Of a DNA stretch of 64,000 bases, positions 40,127 through 47,991 are shown piece by piece. Position numbers and translations under genes: made by a program. Position 1 is the stretch's first letter. Every line of letters begins with the position of its first letter. The stretch lies in assembly GCA_020072585.1 (NCBI GenBank), contig JAIQGL010000014.1:62001-126000 (forward strand), given 5' to 3'. Below the pieces are notes generated by a model that saw only the letters and a list, made by a program, of their open reading frames with translations, ran no database searches and had not been told where the DNA came from. The stretch is from Terriglobia bacterium (GTDB lineage Bacteria; Acidobacteriota; Terriglobia; Terriglobales; Acidobacteriaceae).

Positions 40127-41299
40127 GTGTGTTATAAACCGAAAACAAAAGCAACGCGAGGACATTTTCTGCACCAAAGTACCAATCACCTTCCGGGTAC
40201 GCAACCTTTGGCCCACGCTTACAGCGGCCAGCAGAACCAGTTCCAGCGCGCCTTTGATGTCCTGCGTTCCGGCATCGAGCAGCGCGCCTTCCCCGGTGCA
40301 GCCGTTGCCGTAACTCACCGGGGCAAGCTCATTGCCTTGGAAGGTCTGGGGCGTTTCACCTACGCGCCTGATTCTCCCGCCGTCAAGGCTGATACTGTCT
40401 ATGATCTGGCATCGGTCACCAAGGCCGTGGCAACCACTACCGTCTGCATGATTCTGTATGAGCGTGGCCAGTTTAAGCTCGACCAGCCGCTGGTTGAACT
40501 AATACCCGAATTTGCCGCCAGCGGCCTAGAAAATGACGACCCTCGACGCCGGGCGGTCACTCTCCGCATGCTCTTGGCGCATTCCTCCGGACTGCCTGCT
40601 TATGTAAAACTCTTCCAGACCGCCCAAACTAAAGAGGAGTTATTGCGTCAGGCACTCAAAGTTCCGCTCACCGCCGCCCCAGGCTCCCGCGCTGAGTACA
40701 GCGATATAGGGTTCATTCTCCTGGGCCAGGCCCTGGAACATCTGGTACGGGAGCCTCTTGATCAGTTCTGCCATCGTGAGGTCTTTGCCAGACTGAATCT
40801 GGAGCAAACCTGCTTCAACCCGCCCGGAGATTGGAAAACCTCGATTCCTCCCACGGAAGACGACCAGATATTCCGCCACCGGCTGATCCAGGGGGAGGTC
40901 AATGATGAAAACGCCTCCGTCATGGGCGGCGTTGCTGGGCATGCCGGCTGTTTTGCCCGAGCCATGGACGTGTCAATTTTTGCCCACTGCATGTTGCACG
41001 GCGGCACACCTCTGGTTCGCCAGGAGACGCTAGAAATTTTTACTCGACGCGAGAACTTTCCACTCGGTACCTCCCGCACTTTAGGCTGGGACACACCTTC
41101 GCAACCGTCTCAGTCAGGAAAATATTTTTCCTCGCGTTCCTATGGCCACTTGGGCTATACAGGTACATCACTATGGATTGATCCTGATCGCCAGCTCTCT
41201 GTTACGCTGCTAACCAATCGTACCTGGCCGGACCGTGGTTCGCAGTTGATCAAGCAAATCCGGCCCGCATTCCACGACGCAATTGTCGAGGCTATTTGA
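40127..41299 (+). CDS. Serine hydrolase / beta-lactamase family protein
   Basis: YDLASVTKAVATTTVCMILYERGQFKLDQPLVELIPEF (SxxK), AEYSDIGFILLG (YxN-like). N-terminal start uncertain. Confidence 0.85.
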   Translation: MCYKPKTKATRGHFLHQSTNHLPGTQPLAHAYSGQQNQFQRAFDVLRSGIEQRAFPGAAVAVTHRGKLIALEGLGRFTYAPDSPAVKADTVYDLASVTKAVATTTVCMILYERGQFKLDQPLVELIPEFAASGLENDDPRRRAVTLRMLLAHSSGLPAYVKLFQTAQTKEELLRQALKVPLTAAPGSRAEYSDIGFILLGQALEHLVREPLDQFCHREVFARLNLEQTCFNPPGDWKTSIPPTEDDQIFRHRLIQGEVNDENASVMGGVAGHAGCFARAMDVSIFAHCMLHGGTPLVRQETLEIFTRRENFPLGTSRTLGWDTPSQPSQSGKYFSSRSYGHLGYTGTSLWIDPDRQLSVTLLTNRTWPDRGSQLIKQIRPAFHDAIVEAI

Positions 41300-41315
41300 C
41301 TGAGGTATTAGCGGC

Positions 41316-42236
41316 GTGAGTCCCCGCAAACTCACTATCGGTGATCTGGGAACCGAGCAGCAAAACCGCGCTTCGTCTGCCCTGGACACCCTTTCCGCCC
41401 TTGAAATTGCCCGGGTCATCAACCAGGAAGACAAAAAAGTTGCCGCTGCCATCGAGCGAGCCCTGCCCCAGATCGCGCGTGCGATTGATGCCATTGCCGC
41501 GGCCATCGGCAACGGGGGAAGGCTTATCTACGCGGGCGCGGGCACCAGCGGACGGCTGGCCGCGCTTGACGCCGCTGAATGTCCCCCCACGTTCAATACC
41601 GATCCTAAGACCGTCCAGTACGTGATCGCCGGAGGCAATAAAGCTTTGGGCCGCGCTGCCGAATACAGTGAAGACTCCCGCTCCACTGGCAGGCGCGATA
41701 TGGCCAAACGCAAGCCGGGCAAGAAAGATGTTGTGGTGGGAGTTGCGGCGAGCGGGCGCACACCATACACGATCGGCGCTTTGGAGCACGGCAGCAAGAA
41801 AGGGGCCAAAACCGTGGCTGTGGTCTGCAATCCTGGCTCAGAGCTGGGTGCGCTGGCCGACATTGAGATCGTGATTGAGGTCGGTCCGGAGGCGGTATCC
41901 GGCTCCACGCGCATGAAGGCCGGATCTGCACAGAAGATGGCTCTCAACCTGCTTACTACAGGAGCAATGGCCCGGCTCGGTTATATCTACGGCAACCTCA
42001 TGGTCAATGTTCACACCACAAATGAGAAATTGATGGAGCGTGGCCTCTCCGTGCTGGAAAAAACTGCCGGGGTGGACCGGCTCACCGCTGTAAAAACTCT
42101 CAAGGCTGCGGATAACCAAGTTGCTCTGGCGCTCATCATGTTGAAGACCAGTTTGGGGCGCGCCCAGGCTGCGAAAAGACTCAAGAGCGTTAAGGGCAAT
42201 GTCCGGCAGGCGATTGCGCAGGGTAATTTAAAATGA
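41316..42236 (+). CDS. murQ: N-acetylmuramic acid 6-phosphate etherase
   Basis: GRLIYAGAGTSGRLAALDAAECPPTF; GPEAVSGSTRMKAGSAQKMALNLLTTGAM. Confidence 0.95.
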   Translation: MSPRKLTIGDLGTEQQNRASSALDTLSALEIARVINQEDKKVAAAIERALPQIARAIDAIAAAIGNGGRLIYAGAGTSGRLAALDAAECPPTFNTDPKTVQYVIAGGNKALGRAAEYSEDSRSTGRRDMAKRKPGKKDVVVGVAASGRTPYTIGALEHGSKKGAKTVAVVCNPGSELGALADIEIVIEVGPEAVSGSTRMKAGSAQKMALNLLTTGAMARLGYIYGNLMVNVHTTNEKLMERGLSVLEKTAGVDRLTAVKTLKAADNQVALALIMLKTSLGRAQAAKRLKSVKGNVRQAIAQGNLK

Positions 42237-42382
42237 AGCTTGTTCCCAAGTCACCGAATGTCCGCTCCACCCATCCGGCATCGCTGCTGCCCGGAGCCGT
42301 TGGGGACTTCAAAAAACCGGTTTCGCGCAGCCGGACCATTCGGATTGACTTCAGGGAAGTGGCGATTGCGCCAGAGAGTCTT

Positions 42383-43687
42383 ATGGATAAATTTGTAATT
42401 CGTGGCGGTAATCCGCTGGTAGGAAGCGTCCGCATCAGCGGCGCCAAGAATGCCGCTCTGCCTGCGATGGCCGCCGCCATCCTGACCGACGAGCCAGTTA
42501 TTCTGGAAAATATTCCCGATGTCCGCGATATTCAGACAGAGCGCAACCTGCTCGTCTCCATGGGCGCCGAGGTTGAATTAGGTTACGGGCGCGCCTCGCA
42601 CCGTACCACCATCTCATGCAGCAACCTCGCTAATCCTGAAGCCGCGTACGAGTTGGTTAAGACCATGCGGGCTTCCACCCTGGTGCTGGGGCCGCTGGTG
42701 GCGCGCATGGGACGCGCCCGTGTTTCCCAGCCCGGAGGCTGCGCCATTGGCGCCCGCCCCATCGATCTCCACATCAAAGGCCTGGAACGCCTCGGCGCAA
42801 TCATCAAACAAGAGCATGGCTATATAGAAGCCAGCGCGGAACGGCTCCACGGCGGACATATTATTTTTGACAAGATCACCGTTACAGGCACGGAAGATCT
42901 GATGATGGCCGCAACTCTCGCCCAGGGCGAAACCATCATGGAAAACTGCGCGCGCGAGCCTGAGGTGACCGATCTTGCCGCGCTATTGACCAAGATGGGC
43001 GCCCGGATTGAAGGCGCGGGTACAGGCACTATCCGTATTCAGGGGGTGGAAAAGCTGCACGGAGCCCGCCACCGCATCATTCCTGATCGCATTGAGGCAG
43101 GCACATTCGTGATTGCTGCCGTGCTGACCGGGGGCGACCTCACGTTGACGAACTGTGACCCCACACATCTCGGCGCGCTAATTCAAAAGCTGGAAGAATG
43201 CGGCGTGCGTATCCGGACAGCCCCTGATTCCATGCGTGTCACCAACGGCCATCAACTCATCGCCGCCGACATCACCACGGAAGAATATCCCGGCTTCCCC
43301 ACGGACATGCAGGCCCAGTACATGACTCTGGCCACGCAGGCGCAGGGGACCTCCATCATCACAGAGAATATTTTTGAGAACCGCTTCATGCACGCCCATG
43401 AACTTGTGCGCATGGGAGCCAATATCAAAGTGGAGGGTAGCCGCGCCGTGGTTCGTGGGAAAACGCCCCTCAGTTCAGCCGCTGTTCAATGCTCCGATCT
43501 TCGCGCTTCAGCGTCTCTGGTCATCGCCGCCCTGGTTGCTGACGGTGAGACCATCATTGACCGCGTCTATCACGTCGACCGCGGTTATGAGCGCATTGAA
43601 GAAAAGCTGAAAGGCGTTGGCGCGCAAATCCGCCGCATCGGTGAAATCCTTCCCAAGCGCACCGCGGCTCCAAGTGTTGTAGCCTAA
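42383..43687 (+). CDS. murA: UDP-N-acetylglucosamine 1-carboxyvinyltransferase
   Basis: [73 protein letters not shown]. Track start is 42233. Confidence 0.95.
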   Translation: MDKFVIRGGNPLVGSVRISGAKNAALPAMAAAILTDEPVILENIPDVRDIQTERNLLVSMGAEVELGYGRASHRTTISCSNLANPEAAYELVKTMRASTLVLGPLVARMGRARVSQPGGCAIGARPIDLHIKGLERLGAIIKQEHGYIEASAERLHGGHIIFDKITVTGTEDLMMAATLAQGETIMENCAREPEVTDLAALLTKMGARIEGAGTGTIRIQGVEKLHGARHRIIPDRIEAGTFVIAAVLTGGDLTLTNCDPTHLGALIQKLEECGVRIRTAPDSMRVTNGHQLIAADITTEEYPGFPTDMQAQYMTLATQAQGTSIITENIFENRFMHAHELVRMGANIKVEGSRAVVRGKTPLSSAAVQCSDLRASASLVIAALVADGETIIDRVYHVDRGYERIEEKLKGVGAQIRRIGEILPKRTAAPSVVA

Positions 43688-43702
43688 GACGCAAGCGTTG
43701 TG

Positions 43703-43755
43703 GCCGCTGGCTTCAGCCTCTGAAAGGTATCAGGGCTCGGCTTCAGCCGTACCAT
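43703..43755. repeat. Intergenic repeat-like segment
   Basis: GCCGCTGGCTTCAGCCTCTGAAAGGTATCAGGGCTCGGCTTCAGCCGTACC: GGCTTCAGCC occurs twice as a direct repeat and each copy is flanked by complementary bases. Confidence 0.4.
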
Positions 43756-43910
43756 CCACTTTCGTATTTCGATAAAGTCAACGAAATTTTCAAAATCTCT
43801 CCTTCCCGTTTTGAAACAGCTCTGGATTTTTATTTACGATTTTTCAACTCTCACTACTACCCGCCGCCGTAATATTGACCTCTTCTTATTCGCATGGAGC
43901 GAATCACAAG

Positions 43911-44549
43911 ATGCCTATGCCGGGCGAAAGCGTCTCTTCCGCGGACCGCCACAACAGCGCTGAACCCTTGCCGCTGTTCCGTCCGGAAGCGCTCGCCGCA
44001 CAGCAGCAAAAGTTTCACGGCGAGATCATTCTTATCCGCCCTTTTTCTCTCATGTTGCTGGGTTGGTTCGCCATCGGCATTACAACTGCGGTCCTGGGAT
44101 TTTTTCTGCTTGGCCAGTACACCGAGAAAGCACACGTGCCCGGCATGATCACTTCCGGCCGTATCTCAGGCGCGTCTGCTCCTCGGCTTGAGGCGGATTT
44201 CTATGTGCCTGGCTCTTTGATCGGCCGGCTACGCCCCGGCAACCAGCTCACCCTGCGTTGCGAAAAGTGCTCCACGCCTTTCGCACAACAAGTGGGAACT
44301 GTTCTGGAAGTTCCAGCTGCGCCGCTGGGCCCTGCTGAACTTTCTCAGATGAATTTGGCCCTGGCCGAGCCAGTAGACATTCCGGTTGACAAAATCCCGG
44401 TTTACAAAATCAAGGTGTCGCTCCCGCCACAGACGGCACGGATCTCGCAACTCAACTCTTCGCCGCAAATGGGAACCAGAATGGAAGCCGACATCCCGCT
44501 GGGGCGTAAACCTCTAATCAAGTGGTTCTTCGATCGGTCTGGAAGCTGA
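43911..44549 (+). CDS. Short HlyD-like membrane fusion protein (apparently lacks the lipoyl/coiled-coil insert)
   Basis: N-term TM then LGQYTEKAHVPGMI followed directly by LEADFYVPGSLIGRLRPGNQLTLRCEKCSTPFAQQVGTVLEVPAAPLGPAEL, typical of the C-terminal barrel of CvaA/HlyD-type proteins. Confidence 0.7.
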   Translation: MPMPGESVSSADRHNSAEPLPLFRPEALAAQQQKFHGEIILIRPFSLMLLGWFAIGITTAVLGFFLLGQYTEKAHVPGMITSGRISGASAPRLEADFYVPGSLIGRLRPGNQLTLRCEKCSTPFAQQVGTVLEVPAAPLGPAELSQMNLALAEPVDIPVDKIPVYKIKVSLPPQTARISQLNSSPQMGTRMEADIPLGRKPLIKWFFDRSGS

Positions 44550-44580
44550 ACGGACCGCGGGACGAAGTACTTCGGACAAA

Positions 44581-46731
44581 ATGAAATTCTCCTGGGGACA
44601 GAAACTACCGTTGGTCTTTCAGACTGAAGCGGCGGAGTGTGGTCTGGCGTGCCTGGCGATGATCGCAGGCTATCACGGCGCGCAAATTGACCTGGCGGCC
44701 CTCCGGCAGCGCTTCTCCGTGTCGCTTCGCGGCGCAACGCTGAACCACATCATCAAGTTCGCCGCTGCTCTTGATCTCACCGGACGTCCGCTCCGTGTAG
44801 AGCTTGAAGACCTGGCCTGGCTGAAGACCCCTTGCATCCTGCACTGGAAAATGGACCACTTCGTGGTGCTGAGGAAGGTCACCCGGAAACACATCTATCT
44901 GCATGATCCTTCCATGGGCCCGCGCCGGATGAGCTTCGCCGAAGCGAGCCGCCATTTCACCGGCGTTGCGCTGGAGCTCACGCCCACGCCCAGTTTTGCG
45001 CCCCGCGATGAGCGCCGCCCGCTCCGTCTGCGTGATCTGATTGGCCGTGTCGTCGGCCTTAAACGCGCGCTCGGACAGATCTTTGCCCTTGCCGCTGCTC
45101 TGGAGTTGTTCTCCATCATTAGCCCCTTGTTCCTGCAGCTCACGGTGGACAAGGTCCTGGCCTCCTTCGATCACAATCTGCTCCTCACGCTGGGCCTAGG
45201 CTTCATGCTGCTGATCGCCCTGCAATCCCTCCTGGGAGCATTGCGAAGCTGGACAACTCTGTACTTTGGCATATCACTCAAGCTGCAGTGGTATGCCAAT
45301 CTCTTTTCGCACCTGGTCCGTCTTCCGGTCTCGTTTTTTGAAAAACGATATTTCGGTGACATCCTCTCGCGCTTTGACGGCGCGGAGGCCATCCAGCGCA
45401 CTCTGACCAACAACTTTATTGAAGCGATTCTTGACGGCCTGATCTCTATCTTCGTCCTCGCGGTCATGTTCATCTATAGTCCGAAGCTGGCCTTGATCGT
45501 CATTGTCAGCGTCTTGCTCTATGTTGCTCTGCGCAACCTCGCCTATGCTCCTTTGCGGAGATCCACGGAAGAGCAGATCTTGCGTCTTTCCAAACAGCAG
45601 GGTTATCTGATTGAGACGCTCCGTGGCATTCGCACCATCAAGGTCCTTGGCCGTGAAGACAGCCGTAAAACCCGATGGATGAATCTTCTTGCGGACTCGA
45701 CCAACGCCCAGGTTGCCGCGGAAAAACTCTCGCTGCTCTTCAAGGCCGCGAACGGACTAATTTTTGGTCTGCAATCGGTAGCTGTCGTCTGGATGGGCGC
45801 GACATTGGTCCTGGGGGGGAAATTCAGCGTCGGTATGCTGTTTGCTTTCGTTGCTTATCAGGAGCAGTTCAAGGCCCGCATCACGAATCTGGTAGACCGC
45901 CTCTTTGATTTCCGCATGCTCTCGCTGCAGGTCCATCGCCTTGCGGACGTGGTTCTTGAGAAGCCCGAATCCTCCGTCGATGAATCTGCCGGCTCCCTGG
46001 AAGACGCCTCCATCCAGGTGCAGCACCTCTTCTTCCGTTACTCAGATACAGAACCGTGGCTGCTGGAAGATGTCACCTTGAGCATCGCGCCGGGCGAGTG
46101 TGTGGCCGTTGTTGGCCCTTCAGGCACGGGAAAATCGACGCTTCTCAAATTAATGGCGGGGCTGCTGAAGCCACAATCGGGCGATGTGATCGTGAACGGG
46201 CATTCCGTGTGCGCCAGCCGCGCCGCCGTTCTGGGAAACGTAGGGTTTGTTTTGCAGGACGATTGTCTCTTTGCCGGGACCATCGCTGACAACATCGCCT
46301 TCTCCGCTGACATTGCGGACATGTCCCGCGTTGCGGAGTGCGCCCGGCTCGCCTGCCTGGACGATGAGATCCATGCGATGCACATGGGCTACAACACCCT
46401 GATCGGTGATATGGGCTCAGCCCTTTCTGGAGGCCAGCAGCAGCGTCTTCTGCTGGCCCGCGCTCTTTATCAGCGGCCGTCCATCCTGATCCTGGATGAG
46501 GCCACCAGCCATCTCGACGTTCCCACGGAGCAGCGTATCGCCGCCATGCTGGCTGAACTGTGCATGACGCGCGTCTTCGCAGCCCATCGGCCCGACACAA
46601 TCAGGATTGCTGACCGCGTCATCACTCTGTCGCGTTCAGGAAAAATTTCAGAGCAGCCGGCTTCACTGCGCGCCGTTCCCGCAGCCGGCACAAGACTTTA
46701 CCGAGGAGAAAGCTATGCCCAACCAAAATGA
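44581..46731 (+). CDS. Peptidase-containing ABC transporter (C39 peptidase, TM domain and ATPase)
   Basis: C39: QTEAAECGLACLAMIAGYHG, DHFVVL, YLHDPSMGPRRM; ATPase: GPSGTGKSTLLKL, LSGGQQQRLLLARAL, ILILDEATSHLD. Confidence 0.95.
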   Translation: MKFSWGQKLPLVFQTEAAECGLACLAMIAGYHGAQIDLAALRQRFSVSLRGATLNHIIKFAAALDLTGRPLRVELEDLAWLKTPCILHWKMDHFVVLRKVTRKHIYLHDPSMGPRRMSFAEASRHFTGVALELTPTPSFAPRDERRPLRLRDLIGRVVGLKRALGQIFALAAALELFSIISPLFLQLTVDKVLASFDHNLLLTLGLGFMLLIALQSLLGALRSWTTLYFGISLKLQWYANLFSHLVRLPVSFFEKRYFGDILSRFDGAEAIQRTLTNNFIEAILDGLISIFVLAVMFIYSPKLALIVIVSVLLYVALRNLAYAPLRRSTEEQILRLSKQQGYLIETLRGIRTIKVLGREDSRKTRWMNLLADSTNAQVAAEKLSLLFKAANGLIFGLQSVAVVWMGATLVLGGKFSVGMLFAFVAYQEQFKARITNLVDRLFDFRMLSLQVHRLADVVLEKPESSVDESAGSLEDASIQVQHLFFRYSDTEPWLLEDVTLSIAPGECVAVVGPSGTGKSTLLKLMAGLLKPQSGDVIVNGHSVCASRAAVLGNVGFVLQDDCLFAGTIADNIAFSADIADMSRVAECARLACLDDEIHAMHMGYNTLIGDMGSALSGGQQQRLLLARALYQRPSILILDEATSHLDVPTEQRIAAMLAELCMTRVFAAHRPDTIRIADRVITLSRSGKISEQPASLRAVPAAGTRLYRGESYAQPK

Positions 46732-46876
46732 CGCCAATCGGGTGCTCAACCGCATGGGTGCTCGCGAGTTAACACAGGAAGAAATCGAAAGCGTAAGCGC
46801 CGCCGGGCCACCGTGCCGGCTGACGTTCACGCACCTGCCCGGCGGAAGCTCTGACGAAGATACCGTATGTCCATAA
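46715..46876 (+). CDS. Putative RiPP precursor peptide 1
   Basis: MPNQNDANRVLNRMGARELTQEEIESVSAAGPPCRLTFTHLPGGSSDEDTVCP; start overlaps the PCAT stop by 17 bp. Confidence 0.8.
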   Translation: MPNQNDANRVLNRMGARELTQEEIESVSAAGPPCRLTFTHLPGGSSDEDTVCP

Positions 46877-46981
46877 ACCGGGGATGCGGGCAGGCGAACA
46901 GATGTAACGCCAAGTGGCTGGACAAAACTATTTTTTGAAGAGCTTGGGCCGTTCAACGGACCCATGAAAGGAGAAAAAAAT

Positions 46982-47137
46982 ATGAATAACCAGAACAGAG
47001 TGTTGATTCGCAGAGGCGCTCGTGAGTTGACACCGACAGAAACTGAACTTGTGAATGGGGGAATTCTTACTCTTTCACTCTGCACCGCCGCTCCTTCTCC
47101 GGATGGGGATCAACATGTCGGTGAACTCGGCTGCTAA
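46982..47137 (+). CDS. Putative RiPP precursor peptide 2
   Basis: MNNQNRVLIRRGARELTPTETELVNGGILTLSLCTAAPSPDGDQHVGELGC; AAAGGAG upstream. Confidence 0.85.
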   Translation: MNNQNRVLIRRGARELTPTETELVNGGILTLSLCTAAPSPDGDQHVGELGC

Positions 47138-47206
47138 GCGCTAAAAACTCTTCTGAGAGCTTGGGGCCGCTTCAACGGAACCAAAATTGACGAAAAGGAG
47201 AAAAGC

Positions 47207-47359
47207 ATGAATGACCAGAACAGAGTGTTGGTCCGCAGAGGCGCTCGCAATCTGAACGAAAAAGAGATCGAGCAAGTGAGCGGAGGTCTACGCACTGATA
47301 CCGTTTGCACCTTCGGTCCCAATGGCAATGACGGCGACACTTTCCTGCATGAGTGTTGA
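47207..47359 (+). CDS. Putative RiPP precursor peptide 3
   Basis: MNDQNRVLVRRGARNLNEKEIEQVSGGLRTDTVCTFGPNGNDGDTFLHEC; AAAAGGAG upstream. Confidence 0.87.
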   Translation: MNDQNRVLVRRGARNLNEKEIEQVSGGLRTDTVCTFGPNGNDGDTFLHEC

Positions 47360-47367
47360 ATTTTATC

Positions 47368-47397
47368 CGGTGGCGCCATGCGGCGTCGCCGTTTTTT
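47368..47397 (+). terminator. Rho-independent terminator/attenuator after precursor peptide 3
   Basis: CGGTGGCGCC-ATGC-GGCGTCGCCG, 10-bp stem (two G-U pairs), followed by TTTTTT. Confidence 0.8.
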
Positions 47398-47470
47398 AAA
47401 TGACCGGGCTTGCTTTCCCGGCGCATTTTGAGGTTGGCATTTTACAAACAATCAAAAAAGGAGAAACGTA

Positions 47471-47623
47471 ATGGACCAGGACAATCGTGTACTTACCCGC
47501 AGAGGCGCCCGTGAGTTGAATGAGCAGGAAGTCCAGAAAGTGAGCGGGGGAATCAGAACGCTGACCTTGTGTACTAACGAAGGTGGCGTCCGCGATGGAG
47601 ATACCTTCCTCGGCGAATGCTGA
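47471..47623 (+). CDS. Putative RiPP precursor peptide 4
   Basis: MDQDNRVLTRRGARELNEQEVQKVSGGIRTLTLCTNEGGVRDGDTFLGEC; AAAAAAGGAG upstream. Confidence 0.87.
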   Translation: MDQDNRVLTRRGARELNEQEVQKVSGGIRTLTLCTNEGGVRDGDTFLGEC

Positions 47624-47630
47624 TCGGAAA

Positions 47631-47656
47631 GCGGAGGCGCCTTCGGGAGCCTCCGC
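47631..47656. other. GC-rich hairpin after precursor peptide 4
   Basis: GCGGAGGC-GCC-TTCG-GGA-GCCTCCGC: perfect 8-bp outer stem, UUCG-type loop; no T-run. Confidence 0.7.
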
Positions 47657-47745
47657 TTCCTGGATATATAACACGAAGACATACAACACGAAGATACAAA
47701 CGGAAAATCGTATGGCTGTTTTTCTATACAGCCTGGGAGGAAATA

Positions 47746-47916
47746 ATGAAAGAAGAAAATCGCGTACTGAGTCGCAGAGGCGCTCGTGAACTATCGGAAC
47801 AGGAAATAGAAGCCGTCACCGGCGCTCTCAAGATCATACGTCACACGTTGACGCCGTGTTTCATCGATAGCAAACAGCAGTTGCTCAACGGAGACCAGGC
47901 AATCGGCGAGTGCTGA
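47746..47916 (+). CDS. Putative RiPP precursor peptide 5
   Basis: MKEENRVLSRRGARELSEQEIEAVTGALKIIRHTLTPCFIDSKQQLLNGDQAIGEC; GGGAGG upstream. Confidence 0.82.
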   Translation: MKEENRVLSRRGARELSEQEIEAVTGALKIIRHTLTPCFIDSKQQLLNGDQAIGEC

Positions 47917-47932
47917 TGTGCCTGGAATAAGT

Positions 47933-47950
47933 GGGCGGCCAGGGCCGCCC
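47933..47950. other. GC-rich hairpin after precursor peptide 5
   Basis: GGGCGGC-CAGG-GCCGCCC. Confidence 0.65.
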
Positions 47951-47991
47951 ATCTGCTATAAACCTGAATTGCCAGCGTCGGAGGTGAAGCC

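Noticed and set aside
40127-41299. Class A/C beta-lactamase resistance gene
   Set aside because: Family-level serine hydrolase motifs only; the cell-wall gene context makes peptidase/esterase roles more likely.
47134-47689. Minus-strand ORFs across the precursor peptides
   Set aside because: The + strand peptides have Shine-Dalgarno sites and conserved leaders; the minus ORFs only mirror that conservation.
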